Shown here one piece after another: positions 1 to 7,700 of a stretch of DNA of 14,006 nucleotides (its first letter is position 1; every line of letters begins with the position of its first letter). The notes beneath the pieces are model-generated. The model saw nothing but the letters and a program-made list of their open reading frames with translations. It was not told where the DNA came from and made no database searches. The position numbers were made by a program, and so were the translations under genes. The stretch comes from SAR324 cluster bacterium (GTDB taxonomy: Bacteria; SAR324; XYD2-FULL-50-16), in contig NVSR01000125.1 in NCBI GenBank assembly GCA_002401295.1, positions 1-14,006 on the forward strand, read 5' to 3'.

Positions 1-1769
1 CCAAGGAAAAGCAGCCCGTTCATATCGGTGATGTAGAACTTTTTAATCCAAGGAATTACCAGTTGCGCATGCAAAGTCTATTGCGCAAGGTGGAAAAAAA
101 CTTTTCTTTGAAAGCAGGTCACAATTCCCATGAACTCCCCAAAGTAGGCTCTTTTTTTGGACGAGAAGAGAAAGCAAATACTTTTGATTTAAAAGCCTAT
201 TTGCAGTCCTTTGATCAGCATTTTGCGGTCAAACACTCCCAACGTACTCAAGCACAGGTTGCTCAGCGTACTGCCTTGGTAGCCGCAAAATGTGAGAATG
301 AATTCAATAAATCTGTGGCGGGTATGCAGAAATTCCTGGAAAAAGTGGACAAAATGGCTATTGGTCTTGCTCAAACGTCTACTTCCCCGGAAAGTACGCC
401 CAACATTGATCAGGATATTGAAACCCTACGACGAGCTTTTGTTTCCTTCAATCGAAAGGTAGAGCACTTACTCCAGCCAACAGTTGGAGAGGTGGCCTAT
501 ATTGAAGGCACCATGCCGACTTTACAGGGGCTGGTCAAAGCTTCGGGCAGTAAAAGTATTCGCAATAGTATTCTCCACTCTCAGAAAAATATCTTGAAAG
601 TACTGGATATCTCAGAGGGACTGCTATCGCAGCAACTACTACAGACCAAAATCTATCTTTGTGAGGCGAGCCCTGGTTTTCGCATTGCTCCCAAGCAGAT
701 GGCACAGCATCATTGGATTCCAGTTTCTGAGGGGATCAGCCTGATGCAGGGAGAGAAAAAACTAGGTCCCTTGACTCCCGGCAGAATTTACGGAGGGAAA
801 GATTGGCATGTACCCAATCCGGCGAATGTGCGGGATGAAACTCAAGGTTTTTATTTGAAGGCCCGTGAGCGTCAACCGGATGATCCTTTAGAACTTAGTT
901 TCTTATTGATTATGCTGCCCCAGCAGGCTTGTCCTTGGATCCACGATCAAAATCCAAATTTTCAGTTGATGCAGCAATTGTATTTGCCCTTGATGCAATG
1001 GACATTGGCTAAGACTCTTGGTCACCTGTTTAGTTTGAGTCAAGAAAGGGATGCTTACCTCAAACAGTGGCAGAAAAGTAATCGTGTGCTGCAGAGAGAA
1101 AAACAAGTAAAGGCTTTTGAAAGTAGTAATATGGGTATGAGTTCTGCCCAGCGTAAGGAGATTTCCCGGCTGCTCCTGGACATGGTAGAACTCCGCGTAG
1201 CTCCTGAAGAAATGAGCGCTTCCAGACTGCTATCCAGAAGAATTTATAACCATATTTTGGCACAAATGAAAGAAACCTGGCCTCAATTGCCAGTGGAAGA
1301 AAGGAGTAATAAATCCTATACCAAGTGGCGTTATATCCTCAGTGAAATTATTCAAATTATGGATAGAAGCACAGAGCGAAGCGCAACTCCCAGGGATTCT
1401 CCCACACCTGTTTTTGATATTTTAGCGACCACTTTGGAAACTTTATTATCTGAATTTTCCCTTGAAAACGGACAGCAGTACTTGAACTTATTTGAGGAGA
1501 AACCCTCGATCGATCTACGGGGAATCTTTGAGCGCCAGGTAGGGCCGGTACAGAAACAGATCCTGTTGTTTGACAAAATCTTAGAAGAGTTGGAACGAGC
1601 AGTATTGCAGTTGATGCAAGAGAGCAGGCGCTACTGGGGAAAATTGGAAGAACTAGGTACCCAACGACCACAGATGGACGAAAATGAGCTGGAGCGGAAA
1701 GTGATTATGGAGTTGTCTGAAAAACTGACTAGAGTACTCAGCCAAAATTTCCCTAACCTACAGATCTGA
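1..1769 (+). CDS. Unrecognised large cytoplasmic, coiled-coil-rich protein (5' end outside window)
   Basis: The reading frame is open from base 3 to the TGA at 1767-1769 and has no in-frame stop before the first internal start-like codon (TTG at 63). The gene therefore almost certainly begins left of the window, and about 588 residues are visible. The protein is rich in Gln, Glu, Lys and Leu. It has no signal peptide or membrane segment in the visible part. Long helical, probably coiled-coil stretches lie near 60-160, 325-400 and 510-585 of the visible sequence. Around visible residues 230-310 is a more beta-like stretch with Gly, Pro and Trp (GRIYGGKDWHVPNP). I recognise no catalytic motif and assign no function. 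It converges on the Hpt gene 84 bases downstream. Existence of the gene is nearly certain; its role is unknown. Confidence 0.85.
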   Translation, partial: KEKQPVHIGDVELFNPRNYQLRMQSLLRKVEKNFSLKAGHNSHELPKVGSFFGREEKANTFDLKAYLQSFDQHFAVKHSQRTQAQVAQRTALVAAKCENEFNKSVAGMQKFLEKVDKMAIGLAQTSTSPESTPNIDQDIETLRRAFVSFNRKVEHLLQPTVGEVAYIEGTMPTLQGLVKASGSKSIRNSILHSQKNILKVLDISEGLLSQQLLQTKIYLCEASPGFRIAPKQMAQHHWIPVSEGISLMQGEKKLGPLTPGRIYGGKDWHVPNPANVRDETQGFYLKARERQPDDPLELSFLLIMLPQQACPWIHDQNPNFQLMQQLYLPLMQWTLAKTLGHLFSLSQERDAYLKQWQKSNRVLQREKQVKAFESSNMGMSSAQRKEISRLLLDMVELRVAPEEMSASRLLSRRIYNHILAQMKETWPQLPVEERSNKSYTKWRYILSEIIQIMDRSTERSATPRDSPTPVFDILATTLETLLSEFSLENGQQYLNLFEEKPSIDLRGIFERQVGPVQKQILLFDKILEELERAVLQLMQESRRYWGKLEELGTQRPQMDENELERKVIMELSEKLTRVLSQNFPNLQI

Positions 1770-1785
1770 GGGATTTTAACATGAG

Positions 1786-1833
1786 TAAGAGAATTCCCCG
1801 CCTATAGCGAAGCTTAGGTGGGGGAGCTGTCAC
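1786..1833 (+). mobile_element. Possible IS200/IS605-type right-end remnant (GC-rich hairpin)
   Basis: CCCCGCCTA (1796-1804) pairs with TAGGTGGGG (1815-1823), nine pairs with one G-T wobble. An inner AGC/GCT stem closes on a GAA loop. The layout GAATTCCCC, hairpin, GGGGGAGCTGTCAC matches what I recall of right ends of tnpB-carrying IS200/IS605 (IS1341-like) elements, where this hairpin belongs to the guide RNA scaffold. No transposase gene or left end is visible, so this would be a relic. Neither strand has a U-tract next to the hairpin, which argues against a classical intrinsic terminator, but a terminator role between the two convergent genes is the main alternative. Confidence 0.35.
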
Positions 1834-1853
1834 AGTAAATAAACTATTGAGGA

Positions 1854-2243
1854 TTAAAGAGCTTGCAGTAAATTATGGCTCTCCTCGATATCATAGTTAT
1901 TGCTCTCTTCAATATTATCGACCATATTCTTGAGATGGCTCACTCCTGTTTGGAGCAAAGTAAAGGTTGTAGCTTCTATAGCTAATTTTCCTTGAAATAT
2001 CCTCTCCAGTACTTGTTCCATGGCTAAGGCCAGTTGATTGATTTTGGTCAAGCCAATGAAACCAGCTCCTCCTTTGATGGAGTGTACAGAGCGGCGTGAA
2101 CGGCCAACCAGTTCCAAATTAATTTCGCTTCCTTGTGTTAATAGCGTGGCAATATCCTGAGTGAGATTTTGCAGGTTCTCACCTGATTCTAACAAAAAAT
2201 CTCCCAGTAACTCTTGATAAAACTCCTCATCATCGATCAGCAT
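1854..2243 (-). CDS. Stand-alone histidine phosphotransfer (Hpt) protein
   Basis: This 129-residue soluble protein carries the Hpt signature VHSIKGGAGFIGL, with His54 as the likely phospho-accepting residue and the usual Lys-Gly-Gly after it. The rest is helical, as expected for the four-helix bundle of Hpt and CheA P1 domains. The N-terminus has the acidic FxxELLxDFLxES type helix common in these domains. The length fits a single Hpt domain with nothing attached, so it should shuttle phosphate between a hybrid kinase or receiver and another response regulator. The ATG at 2243 is preceded on the minus strand by a strong AAAGGAGAG ribosome site about six bases away. No receiver or kinase gene adjoins it. 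The nearest histidine kinase in the window is the giant protein at 4729-10047, and pairing with it is only conjecture. Confidence 0.88.
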   Translation of the reverse strand: MLIDDEEFYQELLGDFLLESGENLQNLTQDIATLLTQGSEINLELVGRSRRSVHSIKGGAGFIGLTKINQLALAMEQVLERIFQGKLAIEATTFTLLQTGVSHLKNMVDNIEESNNYDIEESHNLLQAL

Positions 2244-2758
2244 ACCAGCTCTCCTTTATAATGAAATCTCCCCTTGGAGACGACTTTTTTCTAAACTAGA
2301 AGCTTGGAATGCCTCTGTAGGCATTAGCGAAAACTCCAAAGTTTACAAGTTATATCCACAAATTGAACTCTTCAGGACTGTGATACCCTTGGAAAATGGC
2401 TTCGTAAAGCTTTACTTGATAGGTTTTTCGGAAGAATATTAAGATTCTATCGCAAAAAGCATCAGGAATTTCCTGATGGGCTGCTCCTCTACCACTACTT
2501 TCTGCTCCACCTCCATCGAGATAGATCATGTCACTGAAGAATAAACACTATTTACCTGCACTCAGGATGACAATAGGGGAACGGATAAATTTTGAGTTAG
2601 AGTTGAGTCGTTTGAGCTTGCTAAGAAAGGAAGAAAACCAAGGAACTGCGGCGCTGAAGCTCAAGAAGTGATAAAAATGGATTCCATAAATGAGGTGGAT
2701 GACGCATAATTCCTTTTTTGTTAATTCCGATCTCTTTGAAAACTATAGGACAAAGATT
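2244..2758. other. Intergenic stretch with hairpins, no convincing gene
   Basis: This divergent gap lies between the Hpt gene (-) and cdd (+) and must hold both promoters, though I see no strong promoter match. Hairpins seen: TCTCC/GGAGA at 2267-2280 in the Hpt leader; AATGCCT/AGGCATT with a four-base loop at 2308-2325; CATCAGG/CCTGATG with a five-base loop at 2460-2478; and a spaced inverted repeat TTGAGCTT (2612-2619) with AAGCTCAA (2657-2664). None has a following T-run. A 47-codon open frame starts at 2528 and stops at 2671 on the plus strand but lacks a ribosome site. Confidence 0.6.
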
Positions 2759-3151
2759 ATGTTAAGGGAAATGATCGAAAAGGCCGCGACTGCCATGCAA
2801 CAGGCCTATGCACCTTATTCGGGCTTTCACGTGGGGGCGGTGATCAAAAGCAAAGGGGGAGCGCTCTTTGTGGGCTGTAATGTGGAAAACGCTGCCTATC
2901 CCGAAGGAGTTTGTGCTGAAGCGGGAGCCATTTCCGCAATGATTCTAGCGGGTGATCGAGAAATTGAAGAGATTGTTGTCATGGGAGCGGGGAAATCCCT
3001 GGTAACTCCCTGTGGTGGTTGTCGGCAAAAAATTCGAGAATTTGCCGGGGATGACATTAAAATTCATATTTGTGATCCTCAGGGATTACGCAAGACTGTG
3101 ACGTTAAAAGAATTATTACCATTATCCTTTGGACCGGAGAATTTGCGATGA
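2759..3151 (+). CDS. cdd: Cytidine deaminase
   Basis: This is a zinc-dependent deaminase that converts cytidine and deoxycytidine to uridine and deoxyuridine in pyrimidine salvage. With the start at 2759 it is 130 residues, the usual size of the small tetrameric bacterial enzyme. Visible family motifs are AYAPYSGFHVGA near residue 17, NVENAAYPEGVCAEAGA with zinc ligand Cys52 and proton-shuttle Glu54, and PCGGCRQKIREF with zinc ligands Cys85 and Cys88. I chose the ATG at 2759 because it has AGGA eight bases upstream and gives the normal N-terminus. An in-frame ATG at 2690 would add 23 residues not seen in the family and has a weak ribosome site. It is the first gene of a cdd-punA-deoC operon, and its TGA overlaps the next gene's ATG (ATGA), implying translational coupling. 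Confidence 0.95.
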   Translation: MLREMIEKAATAMQQAYAPYSGFHVGAVIKSKGGALFVGCNVENAAYPEGVCAEAGAISAMILAGDREIEEIVVMGAGKSLVTPCGGCRQKIREFAGDDIKIHICDPQGLRKTVTLKELLPLSFGPENLR

Positions 3152-3971
3152 GAGAAGATTTAATTGCTGCTGAAATTATCAAAAAAAAATAGGCCAACTG
3201 AAACCAAAAATTGCTTTTGTTTTGGGCAGTGGATTAGGATCTTTAGCGGATAGCATTACTGATGCCATACGCATTCCCTATCAGGAATTACCGGGCTTTC
3301 CCCCTTCTACAGTGGTGGGCCATGCAGGACAGCTAGTGATTGGAAAATTAGGTGGTGTTGACATTGCTTGCATGCAGGGCAGAATGCATATCTATGAAGG
3401 TCATTCCCCTTCCAGCCTGGCAGTGGCCATCAGAACCCTCAAGGCTATTGGTTGTCAGACTCTATTTTTAACGAATGCTGCGGGTAGTTTGGATGCTTCC
3501 ATGGGCCCCGGCAGTTTGATGATGCTGAATGATCACATTAATTTCACCGGTCTCAGCCCTTTAATTGGTCCTAATGACGAGGCGATCGGACCACGTTTTT
3601 TTGATATGGTCGATGCCTATGACCCTGAAATTCGGCATCAACTCTCTGCTGCAGCGGAGCAGGAAGGCATGACTTTGCACGAGGGGGTTTACTTGTGGAC
3701 TACGGGACCTGCTTTTGAAACTCCGGCGGAAATTCGTATGTTTCGCATGATGGGTGCTAATGCGGTTGGAATGTCCACTGTCCCCGAGTGTTTGGTGGCC
3801 AGGCATTGCGGCATGGATGTGGTTGCTATCTCCACGATCACCAATTTAGCCGCCGGTATGGGAGATACGAAGATCACCCATGATGAAACCTTGGAACAGG
3901 GGAAACTGGCCGCCGATAAATTAATAGGATTAATCACCCGTTTTTTAGCAGGATGGAACAATGAAAAGTAA
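3148..3971 (+). CDS. punA: Purine nucleoside phosphorylase, reading frame interrupted by a -1 shift at an A9 run
   Basis: This trimeric-class phosphorylase splits purine (deoxy)nucleosides with phosphate into free base and (deoxy)ribose-1-phosphate. The main frame shows the family motifs GSGLGSLAD (phosphate loop), ELPGF, GHAGQL, GRMHIYEGH, TNAAGS, GPAFETPAEIRM with the purine-binding Glu, VGMSTVPE and ITNLAAG with the base-binding Asn. It resembles E. coli XapA as I remember it. The natural start is the ATG at 3148, which overlaps the cdd stop and has GGAG eight bases upstream. It reads 14 codons (MREDLIAAEIIKKK) to a TAG at 3190-3192 directly after AAAAAAAAA (3181-3189). A -1 shift in this run joins it to IGQLKPKIAFVLGSGLG and gives about 274 residues, the normal family length. 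The first start-like codon in the main frame, TTG at 3222, has no ribosome site and would delete the first strand. Slippage, a real mutation and a homopolymer error are all possible. Confidence 0.88.
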
Positions 3972-4719
3972 GGAAGTAGCTCTGCGCGCGCTGCAGTTAA
4001 TAGACTTAACCAGCCTTGGTGATAATGACAGTGAAGAAACGATAAAACAGCTCTGTATCGATGCGATTACAGAATTTGGATCAACAGCTGCCATTTGCGT
4101 ATGGCCTCGCTTTGTGCCCCATGTACACAACTTTCTGGGAGAGAATCAAATACCCGTTGCGGCTGTGACCAATTTCCCTCAAGGAAAAGCAGACCTGAAG
4201 ATTGCTTTGGCGGAAACCAAAGCCGCGGTTGCTTATGGTGCCGATGAGGTGGATTTGGTCTTCCCTTATCAAACATGGCTGGCGGGGAATCAGCAGCTAG
4301 CCGGTGATATGGTGGCAGCCTGTAAAGAAATCTGCCGGGATATTACATTGAAAGTTATTTTGGAAACAGGTGAATTAGGATCCGTAGAAAATATTGCGGG
4401 CGCTTCGATGGATGCCATCCGTCATGGTGCGGACTTCATCAAAACATCAACGGGGAAGTCTAAAGTTTCAGCTACTCCAGAGGCGGCAAAAGCCATGTTG
4501 ACAGCCATTCTGGAATCTGGGAAATCAGTCGGTTTCAAAGCTTCAGGAGGCATCCGCACTACGGAAGACGCAGCCATCTACTTGGCTCTGGCTGATGAGA
4601 TTATGGGAGAAAACTGGGTATCTCCCCAAACTTTTCGCTTTGGTGCCAGCGGCTTGTTAAAAGATCTGATAGCAGTGATCCAGAGTCAGGAAAGGCAAGC
4701 AAACACAAGTAGTTATTAG
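3961..4719 (+). CDS. deoC: Deoxyribose-phosphate aldolase
   Basis: This class I aldolase cleaves 2-deoxyribose-5-phosphate to glyceraldehyde-3-phosphate and acetaldehyde, the last step of deoxynucleoside breakdown. At 252 residues it is close to the E. coli-type enzyme (259) rather than the shorter Gram-positive form. Motifs visible are LIDLTSL near residue 13, AAICVWPRF (44-51), VTNFPQG (69-75), YGADEVDLVFPY with catalytic Asp98, GADFIKTSTGK with Schiff-base Lys161, and SVGFKASGGIRT with the activating Lys193. The start overlaps the end of punA by 11 bases, and AGGA lies seven bases upstream within punA, so the genes are co-transcribed and probably co-translated. A phosphopentomutase, needed to turn deoxyribose-1-phosphate into the 5-phosphate, is not in this window. 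Only nine bases separate its stop from that of the convergent kinase gene. Confidence 0.96.
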   Translation: MKSKEVALRALQLIDLTSLGDNDSEETIKQLCIDAITEFGSTAAICVWPRFVPHVHNFLGENQIPVAAVTNFPQGKADLKIALAETKAAVAYGADEVDLVFPYQTWLAGNQQLAGDMVAACKEICRDITLKVILETGELGSVENIAGASMDAIRHGADFIKTSTGKSKVSATPEAAKAMLTAILESGKSVGFKASGGIRTTEDAAIYLALADEIMGENWVSPQTFRFGASGLLKDLIAVIQSQERQANTSSY

Positions 4720-4728
4720 ATATTGATT

Positions 4729-7700
4729 TTATTGATCGGTAGGCACATAGCTACCGAGTTTGTGTGTAAGCTCCTTGGATATCAATGGGATGGTAATGTT
4801 AATTGCTATTCCAGCACCCAGCTTGCTAGATAGTTGGATCTTTCCATCCAACTTCAAAGTGATCTGGTTGAAAACGATATGCATTCCCAATCCGGTGCCT
4901 CCCTGGCCCCGCCTGGTGGTGAAGAATGGATCAAAGATCTGCTTCTGATGCCGTGGATCCACCCCTTTCCCGTTATCCCGATATTGGAAAATTAGTTGCT
5001 GATCGATTTGATGAGCCTTGATGATGATTTCCCCTTGCTCCATTTTTTCAAAACCATGAATGAGGGAGTTCATGATCAAATTGGTCAGGATCTGGGAGAA
5101 AGCTCCGGGATAACTGTGAATCTCCAAATCTTCAGGGATCTCTACCTGTACTAGATGCCGGGTCTTGCGTAACTTTGGCTGTAAGCTGAGCAGGATTTCC
5201 CCCACGTATTGTCTCAAGTTAAAGGTGCGGATGAGTTCACTGGATTGATCCACGGCAACCTGCTTGAATCCGGCAATCAATTCCCCAGCCTTGGTTAAAT
5301 TGTTCAGAATACAGCTGGCGCTTTCGATGGTATCTTTTAAAAACTCAGTCATTTCCCTTCTAGACAACTGATTATTCTCCAAGCGGTCAAAAATCAATTG
5401 AGTTTGATACTCGATAGAGGAAGATCCCGTGATCCCAATCCCTAGAGGTGTGTTGATCTCATGCGCCACACCAGCCACCAAACTACCTAAGGAGGCCAAG
5501 CGTTCTGATTGGATCAGTTGAGCCTGGGTTTTTTGTAGAGTTTCCAGGGATTCAACTAGAGCTTTATTGGAGTTATCCAATTCCAGTGTCCTGGCCTGAA
5601 CCCTTTGTTCCATCTCCTGATAGAGCTGGGCATTCTCGATGGAAATCGCAACTTGTGAGGCCAGCAGTCGCAAAACCTCAAAGCGATCCTCCGTAAAGGC
5701 CCCTGTAGTTAAATTATTCTCTAAATAAAGTACATCCATAACCCTTTGGCGGTGAGAAATGGGCAGACAGAGGATGGATTTTATCTTTTGGGCTTTGACG
5801 ACCGGATCTTCTCGAAAGGCCCCTTCATTAACCGCATCATTGAGAATTACTAATTTCTGAGTCCGTAGAACATAGTCCGTGATTGACTGAGGATAGCTTC
5901 GCTCTCGCTGTTCCGGGTAATATTGTGTCGTGTCGAATTGTTGCATTAGATTACACCCCTCCCCCTCCTCTCTTGCACTGTTTTGTTTGCGGGAAAGTAA
6001 GAGGCAGCCACTTTCTGCCCCGGCATTTTCAATCAGGATTTTCATGATCTTACTCAACAGACTCTTCAGCACAATTTCTCCTGAAATTACCTGAGCCGTC
6101 TTCATCACAGACATTAAATCCAGACTTTGGGCTTCTGTGCCTAATGTCATGGATTCTTGTTGGTCCTTTGGACTTCTAAACTTAAAGTGAGGATTTTGCT
6201 CTTCCAATTCGCAAGTTTTGGCTGTGTTTTCCCAGAGGTGATAATTGTACCAAGCTTCTTGCAGGTAGGTATTAGCAATCCTTTCTTTGTTGTTTTTTTG
6301 ATAGAAAGCCGTGGCTTGTTCCGCAATTAATGCCTTCTCAGGCAAACAGTTTTCTCGATCAGCGGCCTGAAGGGCTTCTTCATAGAGGTCCATGGCTAAT
6401 AACTGCCCCCCTTGCAGTGCCGCTAATTCCGCATCAATTAGTAATGACTTGGCTTGGAAGTTATGAGGGTTTTGTTGAGTCCATTGGCTTAACTGTTGCT
6501 GTAACTGACCTAAAAATGTACGAGAACTCTCTTGTTTTCGCTGCGATTGTTGAGGATAAAGGGCAATCAGGCCCAAGGCATGAAAAAGATAAACTTCCGC
6601 GATCAGGAAAATTCCAAGATGGCTGCCTCCCTCAAAAAGTTGGGTAGAAGCTTCGGCCAGTTTGATGACCTCCTGGTAATGCCCAAACATGTAAGCAATT
6701 CGAATTTTCAAAAGATAATAAGTATTCAGTAGCCAAGGATTTGTAGCCTGAGCAGCGGTCCGTATAAATTGCTGCTCTTGGAAGTCTTGACTACTAAGAT
6801 GCCCTTTTTGTAGAGTCTCTCCTTGTAAGCTCTTGATCACTTGCGTTAAAAGCTGAAAAAAATAGGAGGCCTGCCCTTGAGTTGCCTGTTGTATGTCCTC
6901 CTGAACTTTGCTCAGCGGTATGCCAGTGAAATAGCGGTAGAGTAATTCGTAGTTCCGGCCGTAGGTTACGGCGGTCAGAGAGCCGCGATACTTGGAACTC
7001 TGATCTCCTTGATGCAAACGGGTAAAAGAGTCTTGCAAAGGGGCGTGCCAGGGGCTGATGCAGGTAGCCCAGATGATGGAAACTAAATTTTGAACGAGAG
7101 AATCATCTGCTTGGGCGGTAAGATCCAAGGCTAACTGACCCCACTCTTTTCCACCTTGAATATCTCCTTTCAGACAAAGGCTAACACCATAAAAACTATA
7201 GCCAATAGCTGAAAAAACTCCATTTCCGTGTTGAAAGGTATATTCATTTATTCTCAGCACAAGAAATAGAAACAAGTCTTTTCGGGAAAAATAAGAGGTA
7301 GATAAAATAATCATCAACAGTTTTAATCCGGTTTCCTGATGATCCGCCTTTATTCTGGGCAGCTCTAAGAGGGAGGCTAAAGTCCTACCTTCCATGAACC
7401 GTTGCATTTTTAAATTTTCTTCTGCTAGCTCCCGGTCTGTGGGGAACTCCGGAATATAAATGCCAAAAAGTTTCAGCCCTTCCAAGCCTATCCTTAGTGC
7501 TTTCTCATCTTGAGACGAGTTGAGGTGCAGTGCAACTTGCAATGTATAAATGTCTCCCTTCTCTTTGAGTCCTTTTGTTTTCTTGAATACTTGCTGAAAT
7601 AAGAACTCCGCCTCATTATATTTTTCTTGCAGGTAGAGGCTTTCCGCTAATTCTATGTGTAAAGCAAAAGTTACGGGGTAGAGTTGGTTCCAGCTATCTG

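Noticed and set aside
63..1769. TTG at 63 as the true start of the first gene
   Set aside because: The frame is open back to base 3 with protein-like sequence (PVHIGDVELFNPRNY), and no ribosome site lies before the TTG, so the gene continues off the left edge.
2350..2358. DnaA-box-like ATATCCACA
   Set aside because: It is a single nine-base site with one mismatch and no companions or origin-type genes nearby.
2434..2516. Minus-strand 25-codon open frame rich in Glu and Val
   Set aside because: It is very short, has no ribosome site, and an in-frame stop lies just upstream.
2690..2758. N-terminal extension of cytidine deaminase from ATG 2690
   Set aside because: The extra 23 residues do not fit the family, and the ATG at 2759 has a better ribosome site and gives the standard length.
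3222..3971. TTG at 3222 as the start of purine nucleoside phosphorylase
   Set aside because: It has no ribosome site and would remove the first beta strand before the phosphate loop. In-frame conserved sequence exists upstream, as far as the A9 run.
6330..6732. Plus-strand open frames inside the giant kinase gene
   Set aside because: The opposite strand encodes a continuous, motif-rich 1772-residue protein; the plus-strand translations match nothing I recognise.
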